Shown here: positions 17,251 to 26,258 of the stretch, in pieces
Layout of the letters: each line of letters starts with the position of its first letter
Numbering within the stretch: the stretch's first letter is position 1
NCBI RefSeq assembly: GCF_000813005.1
Contig: NZ_JSYP01000032.1
Coordinates: 1-47,771, forward strand
Reading direction: 5' to 3'
Source of the DNA: Flavobacterium sp. KMS
GTDB lineage: Bacteria > Bacteroidota > Bacteroidia > Flavobacteriales > Flavobacteriaceae
DNA length: 47,771 bases
Notes under the pieces: generated by a model
What the model saw: the letters and a program-made list of their open reading frames with translations, nothing else
Database searches by the model: none
Told to the model about the DNA's origin: nothing
Translations under genes and position numbers: made by a program

Positions 17251-17431
17251 ATCCCGAAGCGGAATGTCATTAAGTTAAGCTTTTCTTAGTCAATGATGAT
17301 TAATTATTTTCTCGCAAAGTCGCAAAAGCGCAAAGATTTTAGGTGTAAACTTGGCGACTTTGCGAGAGATTTTATTCGGCACAGTATTAAAGTTTTTTTC
17401 TTAACTTAATGACATTACCCGAAGCGTCGGG
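17251..17431 (+). repeat. MITE-like repeat, copy B (both ends intact)
   Basis: The most complete copy. Terminal inverted repeats of 17 bp are perfect: AATGTCATTAAGTTAAG at 17263-17279 and its inverse at 17400-17416. The inner core has its own perfect 13-bp arms (CTCGCAAAGTCGC 17311-17323, inverse 17354-17366). CCCGAAGC pieces lie outside both ends. There is no coding capacity, so any movement would need a transposase in trans. It sits just downstream of the response regulator gene. Confidence 0.8.
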
Positions 17432-17473
17432 ACTATGTGTTAGGTGTTTTTTTGTGAATGTAGCTATGGGTAA

Positions 17474-18163
17474 TTAATCACTTATCTTAAATTCCAGTCC
17501 GATATTACGGATGCTATCGATACTAATTCGGGAATCGTCTTTAAAGTATTTTCGAATTTTACTGATGTAAACATCCATACTTCTACCTGAAAAAAAGTCG
17601 TCATTTTTCCAAATCGATTTTAGGATTTGTTCTCTTTTTAGCATTTGGTTTTTATGCGTGTAAAAGAAATGAATAAGCGCAGCTTCTTTCTCTGTAAGTT
17701 GTTGGTTTTTGTTGTCTTTTCTTAATGATAATCGTTTGGTATCAAATAAATAATCTCCAATTTGTAACTCGTTGGCTTCTGAGAAAAGAGATGTTTTTTG
17801 TTGGCTTCTTTTCAGGATGTTATTTAGGCGTAAGATAAGTTCTTCGGCTTCAAAGGGTTTTACAATGTAATCGTCTGCGCCGAGCTTTAATCCAATTATT
17901 TTATCTTCTTTAAGTTTTCTTGCTGTGAGAAAAATGAATGGAATTTCGGGATTGATTTTGATGATTTTTTCGGCAAGCGTAAATCCGTCAATAATAGGCA
18001 TCATGACATCGAATACGCAAATATCGAATGCTGTAGTTTGAAAAACAGCTAATGCTTCCTGACCGTTTTCGGCCCAAGTAACATCATAATCATACAATTC
18101 CAGGTATTGTTTGAGTACGTTTGCAAAATCGGAATCATCCTCGGCTAAAAGTATTTTTTTCAT
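17474..18163 (-). CDS. OmpR-family response regulator
   Basis: 229 residues. Receiver domain at about 1-120: acidic pair near the start (LLAEDDSDF), phospho-acceptor Asp in ICVFDVMMPIIDG, conserved Thr in FLTARK, conserved Lys in VKPFEAEE. C-terminal winged helix at about 130-228 (LTEKEAALIHFFYTHKNQML, then SMDVYISKIRKYF). It is the natural partner of the histidine kinase encoded upstream on the same strand, but 313 bp of repeat DNA separate the genes. MITE-like copies lie on both sides of the gene. Confidence 0.95.
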   Translation of the reverse strand: MKKILLAEDDSDFANVLKQYLELYDYDVTWAENGQEALAVFQTTAFDICVFDVMMPIIDGFTLAEKIIKINPEIPFIFLTARKLKEDKIIGLKLGADDYIVKPFEAEELILRLNNILKRSQQKTSLFSEANELQIGDYLFDTKRLSLRKDNKNQQLTEKEAALIHFFYTHKNQMLKREQILKSIWKNDDFFSGRSMDVYISKIRKYFKDDSRISIDSIRNIGLEFKISD

Positions 18164-18212
18164 TTTAGATTATAAATTTATTTTACAGCTAAGGCACAAA
18201 GAGACGGAAAGT

Positions 18213-18384
18213 TTATGTTAAAATTGATTCTTTTGATCTAATTATGGTTAATTCTTTTCGCGCAAAGACGCAAAAGCGCAAAGGTTTTAGGCGTAAACTT
18301 GGCGGCTTAGCGACTTTGCGTGACATTTATTCGGTACAGTATTGCAGCTATTTTTCTTAACTTAATGACATTGCGCTTCGGGAT
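18213..18384 (+). repeat. MITE-like repeat, copy C, between kinase and regulator genes
   Basis: Core from GCGCAAAGACGCAAAAGCGC (about 18260) to CGACTTTGCGTGA (about 18311-18323), then TTCGGTACAGTATT and the intact right terminus CTTAACTTAATGACATT (18356-18372) with GCGCTTCGGGAT outside it. The left terminus is degraded. The whole gap between the two genes (18164-18476, 313 bp) is filled by this element and by a piece of the 23033-type repeat (about 18386-18448). Confidence 0.75.
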
Positions 18385-18476
18385 AGATTTTATGTGTAAA
18401 ATAGAACACAAAAATAAATCCATTTCTTTCACATAGTTAATTATATACATGACGACTGAAAACTGAAACTAAAAAC

Positions 18477-19892
18477 TTAACTCAACGGAAAACTAATATA
18501 AAACTTGGCTCCTTTTCCTAAATCGCTTATTACTGCAATCGTACCTTGATGAGCTTTGATGATTTGGTTTACATAATAAAGTCCTAATCCCAATCCTTTA
18601 GAATTATGCAGATTGCCTTGTTCTACACGATAGAATTTATCAAAAAGTAAAGAATGTTTGCTTTTAGAAATCCCGATTCCGTCATCCTGAATACTAAGAT
18701 TAAATTGGTTTTGGTTTAATGTAGTTTTTATGATAATGGTTTTCGAACCATATTTTACTGCATTTTCGAGCACATTTAAGATTGCTGTTGTTAAGTGAAA
18801 TTTATCTAATACAAGAGTAGTTTCGCTTGTGCCAAAATGGGTTTCTATCTTAACCTTAGGATATGCAATTTTAAAATCTTCGATAATTGCATTTAAGAAA
18901 GACTCGGTAATAATCTTTTCTTTCTGCATTTTCATTTCATTTTCATCTAGAGAATTTGCCAGAACTTGGTCTATCAAACTCTGTAAACGATTGTTTTGAC
19001 GCGAAATGGTATTAAGAATCGAGTTGAAATGAATTTCGTTGTCACGAATGTCTTTTCGCTCTAGTATTTTGGTCGAAATAGCCAGAGTCGTTAAAGGCGT
19101 TTTGAGTTCGTGTGTGATATTATTGATAAAATCGGTCTTTATATCGCTTACTTTTTTCTGTTTTATCAATGCTTTTATGGCAATTACAAAAAGTGTTACC
19201 AAGGTTAAGATTGATAGTAGGGACAAGAATAAAATCATGCTCATCCTTTTTAATATTATCATTTCCCAATCGATAACCGATACGTACATAGAATCTTCGG
19301 TAAGCAAATTATAATCTTGCATTTGCGCTGTTCCGTTTGTTGTACCCACATAATTCCGGACTAAAAAGGCATTGTCTAAAGAAGCCAGATTACCATATAA
19401 TTTGTTTTTTATAAATGGTTTTTCGGAGAAAATTGTATCGGCTTTTTTAGAACTATTATAGATGATAAACTTGTTGAGTACAATGGCAAAATCTATAGAG
19501 AAATTTGGAATTTCTCTATTAAACTTCTGTTGCAATTTTCGGGTTAGTTCACCTCGAAATTCGTTTTGAAGCAAAGCAGTTTTAATATCCGATTTTGTTT
19601 TCTTATCATGTATATAATTCTCGGCTAATTGTTTGTAGAGATGTTCTTTTTTGTTGACAATTGTCGAATCGATATCGCTATAATCATTTGTGATAAAAGC
19701 AATTTCATTCTTAATCTCTGAGTGAAACTGTGCTACTTTATAATCATACGTTGTTTTTACCAAATAGCATTGCACAACAGATAAAACCACCAGAGCGATA
19801 GCTGATAAAAAGATTAATAAGTTGATTCTGTGTTTCATTTCATCCAATAAATACATCCCAAAAATAAAGCTTTTATCTTTTAATTTATGCAT
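18477..19892 (-). CDS. Membrane sensor histidine kinase
   Basis: 471 residues. Two membrane helices (about 22-44 and 215-238) enclose a periplasmic sensor domain of about 170 residues, with no motif I recognise. The kinase core follows: H box FINNITHELKTPLTTLAI, N box NVLENAVKYG, G1 box IQDDGIGISKSK, F box LFDKFYR, G2 box GLGLGLYYVNQI. It should phosphorylate the regulator encoded downstream on the same strand. It is divergent from the secreted hydrolase and barrel genes (84 bp gap), which are the obvious candidate targets; that link is inference. Confidence 0.94.
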   Translation of the reverse strand: MHKLKDKSFIFGMYLLDEMKHRINLLIFLSAIALVVLSVVQCYLVKTTYDYKVAQFHSEIKNEIAFITNDYSDIDSTIVNKKEHLYKQLAENYIHDKKTKSDIKTALLQNEFRGELTRKLQQKFNREIPNFSIDFAIVLNKFIIYNSSKKADTIFSEKPFIKNKLYGNLASLDNAFLVRNYVGTTNGTAQMQDYNLLTEDSMYVSVIDWEMIILKRMSMILFLSLLSILTLVTLFVIAIKALIKQKKVSDIKTDFINNITHELKTPLTTLAISTKILERKDIRDNEIHFNSILNTISRQNNRLQSLIDQVLANSLDENEMKMQKEKIITESFLNAIIEDFKIAYPKVKIETHFGTSETTLVLDKFHLTTAILNVLENAVKYGSKTIIIKTTLNQNQFNLSIQDDGIGISKSKHSLLFDKFYRVEQGNLHNSKGLGLGLYYVNQIIKAHQGTIAVISDLGKGAKFYISFPLS

Positions 19893-19976
19893 TAACCCTG
19901 CATTAACCTACGATTAACTTTCGGCAGTGTTTTTTAGAACCATTTTTGCAATCGAATATATAGAAAAAGACAAATT

Positions 19977-20933
19977 ATGAAAAAACGATTATCAATGCTG
20001 ATTCTGTTTGGAATTACATTTTGTTATGGGCAAAAAATGGAAAAAGTAACTGTTGATTATTTAGATACCAATGATATATATGTCAATGACGAAGACTCAC
20101 AATCATTGCATTATTACAAAATGGTTCCAAAAACGGATATTATAGGGGCTTTGGTAATTTTACCATCTGGAGGGGAATCTACAGAAGATTTATTAAAACA
20201 AATAACACTGCATGAGTTAGCTGTTAAAAAAGGTATTCTGGTAATTATTCCTTCAATAAATTGGGGAACGGATAGTCGTGAAGCTGAATTTTCTTTTTTA
20301 GACAAGATTTTTGATGAAGTTGTAAGAAAGTACAAGGTCTCTAAGGAGAATTTTATTTTAGGAGGTTTATCGAGTGGCGGTATTATTTCTTTGACTTATG
20401 CGGAAAACGCCATTAAAAATCCAAACAAATTATTCTTAACTCCTAAAGGAATTTTCGCTTTGGATGCTCCGCTGGATCAAGCTCGTTTTTACAAATATTG
20501 TGAAAGAGAAATTAAAAGAAATTTTTCTGAAGCTGGAGCAAGTGAAGCAAAATGGATAAAGAATAATTGGGATACTTTATATGGCGGTTCACCGGATCAA
20601 TTCCCGGAAAAATATATTGATGCTTCTATTTTTTCTTATGGTGCAAAAGATGGAGGCAATGCAAAATATTTAAAAAATATGCCTATTCGCATGTACACAG
20701 ATCTCGATGTTAACTGGCTAATTAATGAACGCCACCGTGATTTGTATGATTGGAACGGGATTGACATAGTTGGGATGATAAACCAATTGAAAATTATGGG
20801 GAATAATAATGCAAGTGTAATTATAAGTCAAGGAAAAGGAGTGAGATTAAACGGGAGTAAAAATCCGCATTCTTGGTCGATAATGGATACAGAAGATTGT
20901 TTGAATTGGATTCTTAACTTACTTAAAAGATGA
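19977..20933 (+). CDS. Secreted alpha/beta hydrolase
   Basis: 318 residues with a signal peptide (MKKRLSMLILFGITFCYGQ). The nucleophile elbow is GGLSSGG at about residues 129-135, the GxSxG motif of serine hydrolases; NPHSW near the C-terminus is a good candidate for the catalytic His. The region ALVILPSGGESTEDLL fits the oxyanion strand. Substrate unknown; esterase or peptidase relatives are most likely. Its stop overlaps the start of the barrel gene (ATGA at 20930-20933), so the two are co-translated. Confidence 0.83.
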   Translation: MKKRLSMLILFGITFCYGQKMEKVTVDYLDTNDIYVNDEDSQSLHYYKMVPKTDIIGALVILPSGGESTEDLLKQITLHELAVKKGILVIIPSINWGTDSREAEFSFLDKIFDEVVRKYKVSKENFILGGLSSGGIISLTYAENAIKNPNKLFLTPKGIFALDAPLDQARFYKYCEREIKRNFSEAGASEAKWIKNNWDTLYGGSPDQFPEKYIDASIFSYGAKDGGNAKYLKNMPIRMYTDLDVNWLINERHRDLYDWNGIDIVGMINQLKIMGNNNASVIISQGKGVRLNGSKNPHSWSIMDTEDCLNWILNLLKR

Positions 20934-23026
20934 TTAAAATAATAATAATTGCAATTTGTCTTCTAGTTTCTGCATTTGGATATGCACAAAGCGAAACGCC
21001 AAAGGATAGTATTTCGAATAAATTAGAAGAAGTCGTTATTAGTGCAAAAGCAAAAACATTTTCGAATCAAAACGGAAATATTAAAATAGATGTTGCTAAT
21101 TCGGTTTATAACTCTGTTCCTAACACACTAGATTTATTATCTAAGTTACCTACTATTATTATAAGTTCAGACAAAGAGAATGTCTCGATTGTAGGCAAAG
21201 GAACGCCCCTTATTTATATCGATAACCAAAGAGTGGGAATGAATGACTTAAATGCGCTATCGGTAGATGATATAAAGAATATCGAGATTATCCAGAATCC
21301 ATCTGCTAAATATGAAGCCGAAGGACGTGCTGTGATTTTGATAACAAGAAAGTTTAGTAAAAAAGATAGTTTTAAAACGGATATTTCTGAAGTAGCGTCT
21401 TTTAAAAAAAGATACAATAATTATCTTGGGTTTAATTCTAGTTTTAAGAAAAACAAGCTAGAATGGAAAGCTAATTTTAATTACAATCAATTGCAACCTT
21501 GGGAAAATCATAGTATCGATTATGAGATTGCTAATGCAAATATTGTTTCGGATTATGATGTTGAAGCTTATACTAAACGTAAACAGTATATTTTTGGAGG
21601 TGGATTGTTTTATAAGATAAATGAGGATGATTATTTCTCGTTTAGTATAAACAGTAAGTTGCAAAAAGACACTTTTGATATTAATACGAGTACTTATAAT
21701 AAAAAAGATAAGGTAGAAAACAATGTTGTAACCTTTAGTGATAATGATAGTAATAAGGATTTTGTAAACGCATTTTTAAATTATTCTAAGAAAATAAAAG
21801 CTATAGATACGCAGGTTTTTACAGGCTTGCAATATTCTAATTTTGATCAGGGATTATGGAGTGAAGTTGAAAACAATTTTAATGATACAGAGTTTGGCTT
21901 GACACAAATTCGAGATCAAAAGTTTAAAGTTGGTGTTTTTTTAGGAAGAATAGATATTGAGAAAAAGTTTAAAAATGAAATGAAATTCGAAGTAGGAGGA
22001 TTGTATTCTTCTGCTGATTCAAAATCAGATTTTGATATATTTTATTCTGAAACCAATAAAAATGTATTGAGCCATTATGATTTTAAAGAGCAAAATTTAG
22101 CAGGATATAGTCAGTTATCGGGAAAGATTAAGAAAGTAGATTTTTCGGTTGGGATAAGAGTGGAGAACACCAATGTAAACGGAAAATTTAAAACCGATTT
22201 ATTGCCTTTGATTGATAAGAATTACACTAATTTTTTCCCAAAAGCAGAGCTTACATTCCTTATAGATAGTACAAAAAGCATTAGTGTAAATTATGCCAAA
22301 AGTATTTCGAGACCCAATTATTCTTCTTTAAGTCAGGGAACAACGTATATTAATCCTTACTTTTTATATGGCAGAAACATAAATTTGGATCCGACTATTA
22401 TTAATGAAATCTCATCTACTTTTCAGTATCATGATAAATCGGTTAAGCTAAGTTATTATCAAAACACAAACCCAGTTTATAATAGTTTTATATATGATGA
22501 GGAACAAAATATCATGACCTTTAAAGATATAAATTTTGATAAGGAAACAGGATTTAACCTGGATTTCACATTGCCCTTTACTTATAGATTTTGGACAACG
22601 ACAAATTCATTGGTTTTTATTTTAGAAAAAATAGAAGATAAATCAGCTATGTTTTTAGCTTCAAAACCCTATTTGTATTATTACTCAAATAATGAATTTA
22701 AACTTCCCAAAGGATTTACTCTTACTGTATCTGGCTGGGGATTGACTAAACAAAACAAAGGCGTTTTTGAGCGAAACGAAAGATTTATTGTAGATATGGC
22801 ACTTTCTAAAAGTTTTTTTAAAAACTGGAATTGTACTTTAACGTGTAATAATGTTTTTAATAGTAATATCGAAGAAGAACAGTTTACTATTAATAACGTT
22901 AGTTCGAAGGCAAGATATCAGGTTGATTGGCACGAAATTTCGATTGCTATAAAATATTCATTCGGAAAAATAAAAGATTCGCAGTTCAAAGAAAAAAATG
23001 TAGATGATTCAAACAGGATTCGATAA
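20930..23026 (+). CDS. TonB-receptor-like outer-membrane beta-barrel protein
   Basis: 698 residues with a signal peptide ending in SAFGYAQ. A plug-like domain lies at about 30-140 (KLEEVVISAKAKTF, PNTLDLLSKLPTI, IYIDNQRVGMNDLNAL, IKNIEIIQNPSAKYEAEG), followed by a long barrel of alternating strands to the C-terminus. This is the outer membrane beta-barrel family of Bacteroidota, related to TonB-dependent receptors but without a SusD partner and without the N-terminal carboxypeptidase-like domain. It is co-translated with the secreted hydrolase. Transport or signalling are both possible; the substrate is unknown. Confidence 0.88.
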   Translation: MIKIIIIAICLLVSAFGYAQSETPKDSISNKLEEVVISAKAKTFSNQNGNIKIDVANSVYNSVPNTLDLLSKLPTIIISSDKENVSIVGKGTPLIYIDNQRVGMNDLNALSVDDIKNIEIIQNPSAKYEAEGRAVILITRKFSKKDSFKTDISEVASFKKRYNNYLGFNSSFKKNKLEWKANFNYNQLQPWENHSIDYEIANANIVSDYDVEAYTKRKQYIFGGGLFYKINEDDYFSFSINSKLQKDTFDINTSTYNKKDKVENNVVTFSDNDSNKDFVNAFLNYSKKIKAIDTQVFTGLQYSNFDQGLWSEVENNFNDTEFGLTQIRDQKFKVGVFLGRIDIEKKFKNEMKFEVGGLYSSADSKSDFDIFYSETNKNVLSHYDFKEQNLAGYSQLSGKIKKVDFSVGIRVENTNVNGKFKTDLLPLIDKNYTNFFPKAELTFLIDSTKSISVNYAKSISRPNYSSLSQGTTYINPYFLYGRNINLDPTIINEISSTFQYHDKSVKLSYYQNTNPVYNSFIYDEEQNIMTFKDINFDKETGFNLDFTLPFTYRFWTTTNSLVFILEKIEDKSAMFLASKPYLYYYSNNEFKLPKGFTLTVSGWGLTKQNKGVFERNERFIVDMALSKSFFKNWNCTLTCNNVFNSNIEEEQFTINNVSSKARYQVDWHEISIAIKYSFGKIKDSQFKEKNVDDSNRIR

Positions 23027-23032
23027 AATTTA

Positions 23033-23174
23033 TTTAACACATAGAAACATAGATTTTATGTGTAAAAAGAATACAAAAAAGAAATTTTTTTCTTTCACAT
23101 AGCTAGGCTCTGTGTGTTTAAACAAGTGAAACGCCTTTTTTGAGAGTACAATATCTATGTTTCTATGCGTTAAA
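23033..23174. repeat. Inverted-repeat element, 22-bp ends
   Basis: Ends 23033-23054 and 23153-23174 are inverse copies with one mismatch in 22 (core ACATAGAAACATAGAT). Between them lie TTTTATGTGTAAAA and CTTTCACATAG, also found at 18386-18448, and an inverse match to 17162-17175. It fills the gap between two convergent genes. Confidence 0.7.
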
Positions 23175-23205
23175 TTGATTGCGCAATGAGTTAAATTTAA
23201 AAGTA

Positions 23206-23235
23206 AAAATCCCTTTGAAATTTCAAGGGGATTTT
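23206..23235. terminator. Bidirectional terminator
   Basis: A hairpin of AAAATCCCTTTGAAA against TTTCAAGGGGATTTT, flanked by A on the left and T on the right. It lies between the convergent barrel and rsmD genes and can end both transcripts. Confidence 0.8.
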
Positions 23236-23259
23236 ATATTATGATAACTTGGGTATTTT

Positions 23260-23862
23260 TTAACCTTCGTCTTCTTCGGTACTTTTTGTTGCAGCTTTAA
23301 GGCTTATTTCTTCATCTTCGGAAGAATCAAATTCGAAGAAACTAAAGAAAGAACCACCATAACTTTTCTTAAATGAGAAATTACTCAAATGATCTAATTT
23401 AGTATATTTAGAATGTTCGATAATCATCATTCCATCATCTTGCAAAAGCTCTCTTTCAAAAACTAACATTACAATTTTTTCGAATGTGGCCTGATCCAAA
23501 GCATAAGGAGGATCTGCAAAAATAATATCGTAAGATGTTTTACAGCTTTCTAAAAATTTAAATACGTCACTTTTTGTTGCGGCAATATTAAAGTCAAATT
23601 CGGCTGCAACTTGCTTGATGAATTTTACACAACCAAAATCACCATCTACAGATGTAATTGGAGTGCAACCACGAGAGGCAAATTCATAACTGATGTTTCC
23701 AGTTCCCGCAAATAAATCTAATACCTTTAAGCTTTCAAAACTAAAATGGTTATTCAAAACATTAAATAATGCTTCCTTAGACATGTCAGTTGTAGGTCTT
23801 ACCGGAAGGTTTTTGGGTGGAGATATGCGTCTTCCTTTGTATTTTCCTGAAATGATTCTCAT
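23260..23862 (-). CDS. rsmD: 16S rRNA (guanine(966)-N(2))-methyltransferase RsmD
   Basis: 200 residues. It starts with the RsmD signature MRIISGKYKGRRISPP and VRPTTDMSKEALFNVL; the SAM-binding loop is VLDLFAGTGNISYE and the catalytic motif is IIFADPPYAL. The enzyme methylates the amino group of G966 in 16S rRNA. The C-terminal tail (about 25 residues, rich in Ser, Glu and Asp) extends beyond the usual end. Its start overlaps the stop of the DUF3822 gene by 4 nt, an arrangement I recall from other Bacteroidota. Confidence 0.94.
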   Translation of the reverse strand: MRIISGKYKGRRISPPKNLPVRPTTDMSKEALFNVLNNHFSFESLKVLDLFAGTGNISYEFASRGCTPITSVDGDFGCVKFIKQVAAEFDFNIAATKSDVFKFLESCKTSYDIIFADPPYALDQATFEKIVMLVFERELLQDDGMMIIEHSKYTKLDHLSNFSFKKSYGGSFFSFFEFDSSEDEEISLKAATKSTEEDEG

Positions 23863-24680
23863 GATTGAAAAAGTATAAAATGTTGTTGATTTTGAGCCGT
23901 CGAAAAAGAATTATTTCTTTCTAAGTTAGATACGTCAAACAAGGATACATTTCGGATATACTTATAAGCGATTGCAAAAAAATCATCTTTTTCAGAAATC
24001 GTTCCTAACAATTCAAGTTTAAAACTCTCGGGGTTCATATTAAGTTGTTCTGCTGTAAATAGCAAATAATAAATAAAATCCTCAGGAGTTTGATATTCAA
24101 AAGAATTAAATAATAATAGCTTTTGGTTTTGCACCACAATGATTTCGAAATGTCCCAAATTAAAATTAACAACCATTGTTTTATCGTCGTTGTTTTTGGA
24201 TGCATCCAAAAGTTTTTCGACAAGAATACTATTGGCGTGTTTGTATTCGAAAGTACCAAACTGGTCAATAAAAAAGTTATTGATGTTTACATACGGAATG
24301 TAAACTGCATTCATTTGATAATTGGAAATTTCGTCGAAAGCAAAAAAATCAGTTTCAAAAACCTTGGTATTGTATTGTAAATAACTGCCTAAAAAGTTTT
24401 CGTCAAATAGGGCAGTAGGAACAAACGTTGATAAATTGTTGTTATGTATTATCGTTATTTGATCATAAGTATCTTTAAGTTCTGGATGTTTGCTAAAAGC
24501 ATCGGCAAACAAATCTTCAATTTTGCTAGTTTTATGAGACGTGTCAAAAGTGACTTCGTTTAAAGATAAAACAGTATTGTTTAATGTATCAAAACAACAA
24601 AACGAAAGCCCAGCCAGTGAAACCTGAATGGAAAGCTTTTTGTACTTTTTTGATGTTATATTTGTATTTTGTGATTGCAT
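23859..24680 (-). CDS. DUF3822 family protein
   Basis: 273 residues, no signal peptide. The segments SIQVSLAGLSFCCFDTLNNTVL and VPTALFDENFLGSYLQYNTKVF, and later KTMVVNFNLGHFEIIVVQNQKLLLFNSFEYQ, match the Bacteroidota DUF3822 family, which looks like a ribonuclease-H/actin-type fold. No catalytic residues are clear. It is translationally coupled to rsmD, which suggests a shared transcript and possibly a link to rRNA modification; that is inference. Confidence 0.85.
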   Translation of the reverse strand: MQSQNTNITSKKYKKLSIQVSLAGLSFCCFDTLNNTVLSLNEVTFDTSHKTSKIEDLFADAFSKHPELKDTYDQITIIHNNNLSTFVPTALFDENFLGSYLQYNTKVFETDFFAFDEISNYQMNAVYIPYVNINNFFIDQFGTFEYKHANSILVEKLLDASKNNDDKTMVVNFNLGHFEIIVVQNQKLLLFNSFEYQTPEDFIYYLLFTAEQLNMNPESFKLELLGTISEKDDFFAIAYKYIRNVSLFDVSNLERNNSFSTAQNQQHFILFQS

Positions 24681-24736
24681 AAATGGATTTAGAATTCAAT
24701 TCTTGTTAAGAATCAAGATAGAATTAAACGTGATGA

Positions 24737-24744
24737 CAAACTTA
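24737..24744 (-). promoter_or_regulatory. -7 box candidate for the DUF3822-rsmD operon
   Basis: TAAGTTTG on the minus strand is an exact TAnnTTTG match 57 bp before the start codon. No clear -33 TTG was found. Confidence 0.4.
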
Positions 24745-24797
24745 CAATTTTTTTTTATTCATTTGGGATTTTATGTGGTTCCCTCGCGTTTGATACC

Positions 24798-24805
24798 TAT
24801 ATTTG
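24798..24805 (+). promoter_or_regulatory. -7 box candidate for the RecD-like helicase gene
   Basis: TATATTTG is an exact TAnnTTTG match ending 28 bp before the ATG at 24834. No -33 TTG at the usual spacing. Confidence 0.45.
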
Positions 24806-24833
24806 ATGATAATTTTACATTAATATAACCGTT

Positions 24834-26258
24834 ATGAGTTCTTCCCTGTTTTATAGTCTTTTACAAAAAAAATTCCCTTTTTCTCCGACCTATAAACAGG
24901 ATATTTTTTTTCAAAAGATTGCTATATTTTTAACCGATACAGCAAATGATACGATTTTTGTACTAAAAGGATATGCAGGAACAGGAAAAACTACGGTAAT
25001 TTCGACCATTGTAAATAATTTAGCCGAGATTGATAAGAAATATGTTTTGCTTGCGCCAACAGGTCGTGCTGCAAAAGTAATTGCTAATTATTCGGAGAAA
25101 CCCGCTTTTACAATCCATAAAAAAATATATTTCCCTAAGAAATCTTCTGGCGGTGGAGTTTCGTTTACCATTCAGCAAAACAAGCATAAAAACACCATTT
25201 TTATAGTCGATGAGGCTTCGATGATCTCAGATAGTAATTCGGATTCTAAATTATATGAGAATGGTTCTTTATTAGATGATTTGATTTCATACGTGTATTC
25301 GGGAACCAATTGTAAAATGATTTTATTGGGAGATACGGCTCAGTTGCCACCAGTAAATTTAGATATTAGTCCAGCACTTGATATTCATACGTTAAGCGTA
25401 AATTATAACAAAGAAATTGAGCATATAGAACTTGACGAAGTAATGCGTCAGGAAGAAAACTCAGGAATCTTATTTAATGCTACAGAATTACGTGAATTAC
25501 TAAAAGAAAGTTTTATTACCGAGTTTAGGTTTGATGTAAAGAAGTTTAAAGATATTGTACGATTAACAGATGGTTACGATATTCAGGATGCGATAAACTC
25601 TGCATATAGCAATTATAGTATTGAAGATACGGCGTTTATTGTGCGCTCTAATAAAAGAGCTAATCAGTATAACGAACAAATTCGTACCAAAATTCTATTT
25701 AAAGAAAGTGACCTTTCTACCGGCGATTTCCTGATGGTAGTTAAGAACAATTATTTCTGGCTAAAAGATTCTGATGAAGCTGGTTTTATTGCTAATGGTG
25801 ATATTATCGAGATTCTGGAAATATTTAGTATTCAGGAATTATATGGTTTTAAATTTGCCAAAGTAAAAATACGAATGGTCGATTATCCAAATCAGAAACC
25901 TTTTGAAACGGTTTTATTATTGGATACTATAAAAAGCGAATCACCATCGTTAACCTTCGAAGAATCGAATAGATTGTATGAAGAGGTGATGAAAGATTAT
26001 GATAATGAAACTACAAAATATAAGAAATTCCAAAAGGTAAAAGCCAACGAATATTTTAATGGTTTACAAGTAAAATTCTCTTATGCAATAACGTGTCATA
26101 AATCGCAAGGTGGGCAATGGGATACAGTCTTTATAGAACAACCTTATTTGCCAAACGGTATCGACCGTGACTACATAAGATGGTTGTACACTGCTATGAC
26201 AAGAGCAAAAAATAAATTATATTTGATAGGCTTTAAAGATGAGAGCTTTGAGGAATAA
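24834..26258 (+). CDS. RecD-like (SF1B) ATP-dependent DNA helicase
   Basis: 474 residues. Motif I (Walker A) GYAGTGKTTVIS at about 45-56; motif Ia LLAPTGRAAKVI; motif II IFIVDEASMISD; motif III ILLGDTAQLPPV; C-terminal motifs V and VI SYAITCHKSQGGQWD and WLYTAMTRAKNKLYLIGF. This is the RecD/Pif1-type layout, lacking the long N-terminal domain of RecD2. No recB or recC gene is near, so it probably acts alone in DNA repair or replication. Divergent from the DUF3822-rsmD operon. Confidence 0.9.
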   Translation: MSSSLFYSLLQKKFPFSPTYKQDIFFQKIAIFLTDTANDTIFVLKGYAGTGKTTVISTIVNNLAEIDKKYVLLAPTGRAAKVIANYSEKPAFTIHKKIYFPKKSSGGGVSFTIQQNKHKNTIFIVDEASMISDSNSDSKLYENGSLLDDLISYVYSGTNCKMILLGDTAQLPPVNLDISPALDIHTLSVNYNKEIEHIELDEVMRQEENSGILFNATELRELLKESFITEFRFDVKKFKDIVRLTDGYDIQDAINSAYSNYSIEDTAFIVRSNKRANQYNEQIRTKILFKESDLSTGDFLMVVKNNYFWLKDSDEAGFIANGDIIEILEIFSIQELYGFKFAKVKIRMVDYPNQKPFETVLLLDTIKSESPSLTFEESNRLYEEVMKDYDNETTKYKKFQKVKANEYFNGLQVKFSYAITCHKSQGGQWDTVFIEQPYLPNGIDRDYIRWLYTAMTRAKNKLYLIGFKDESFEE

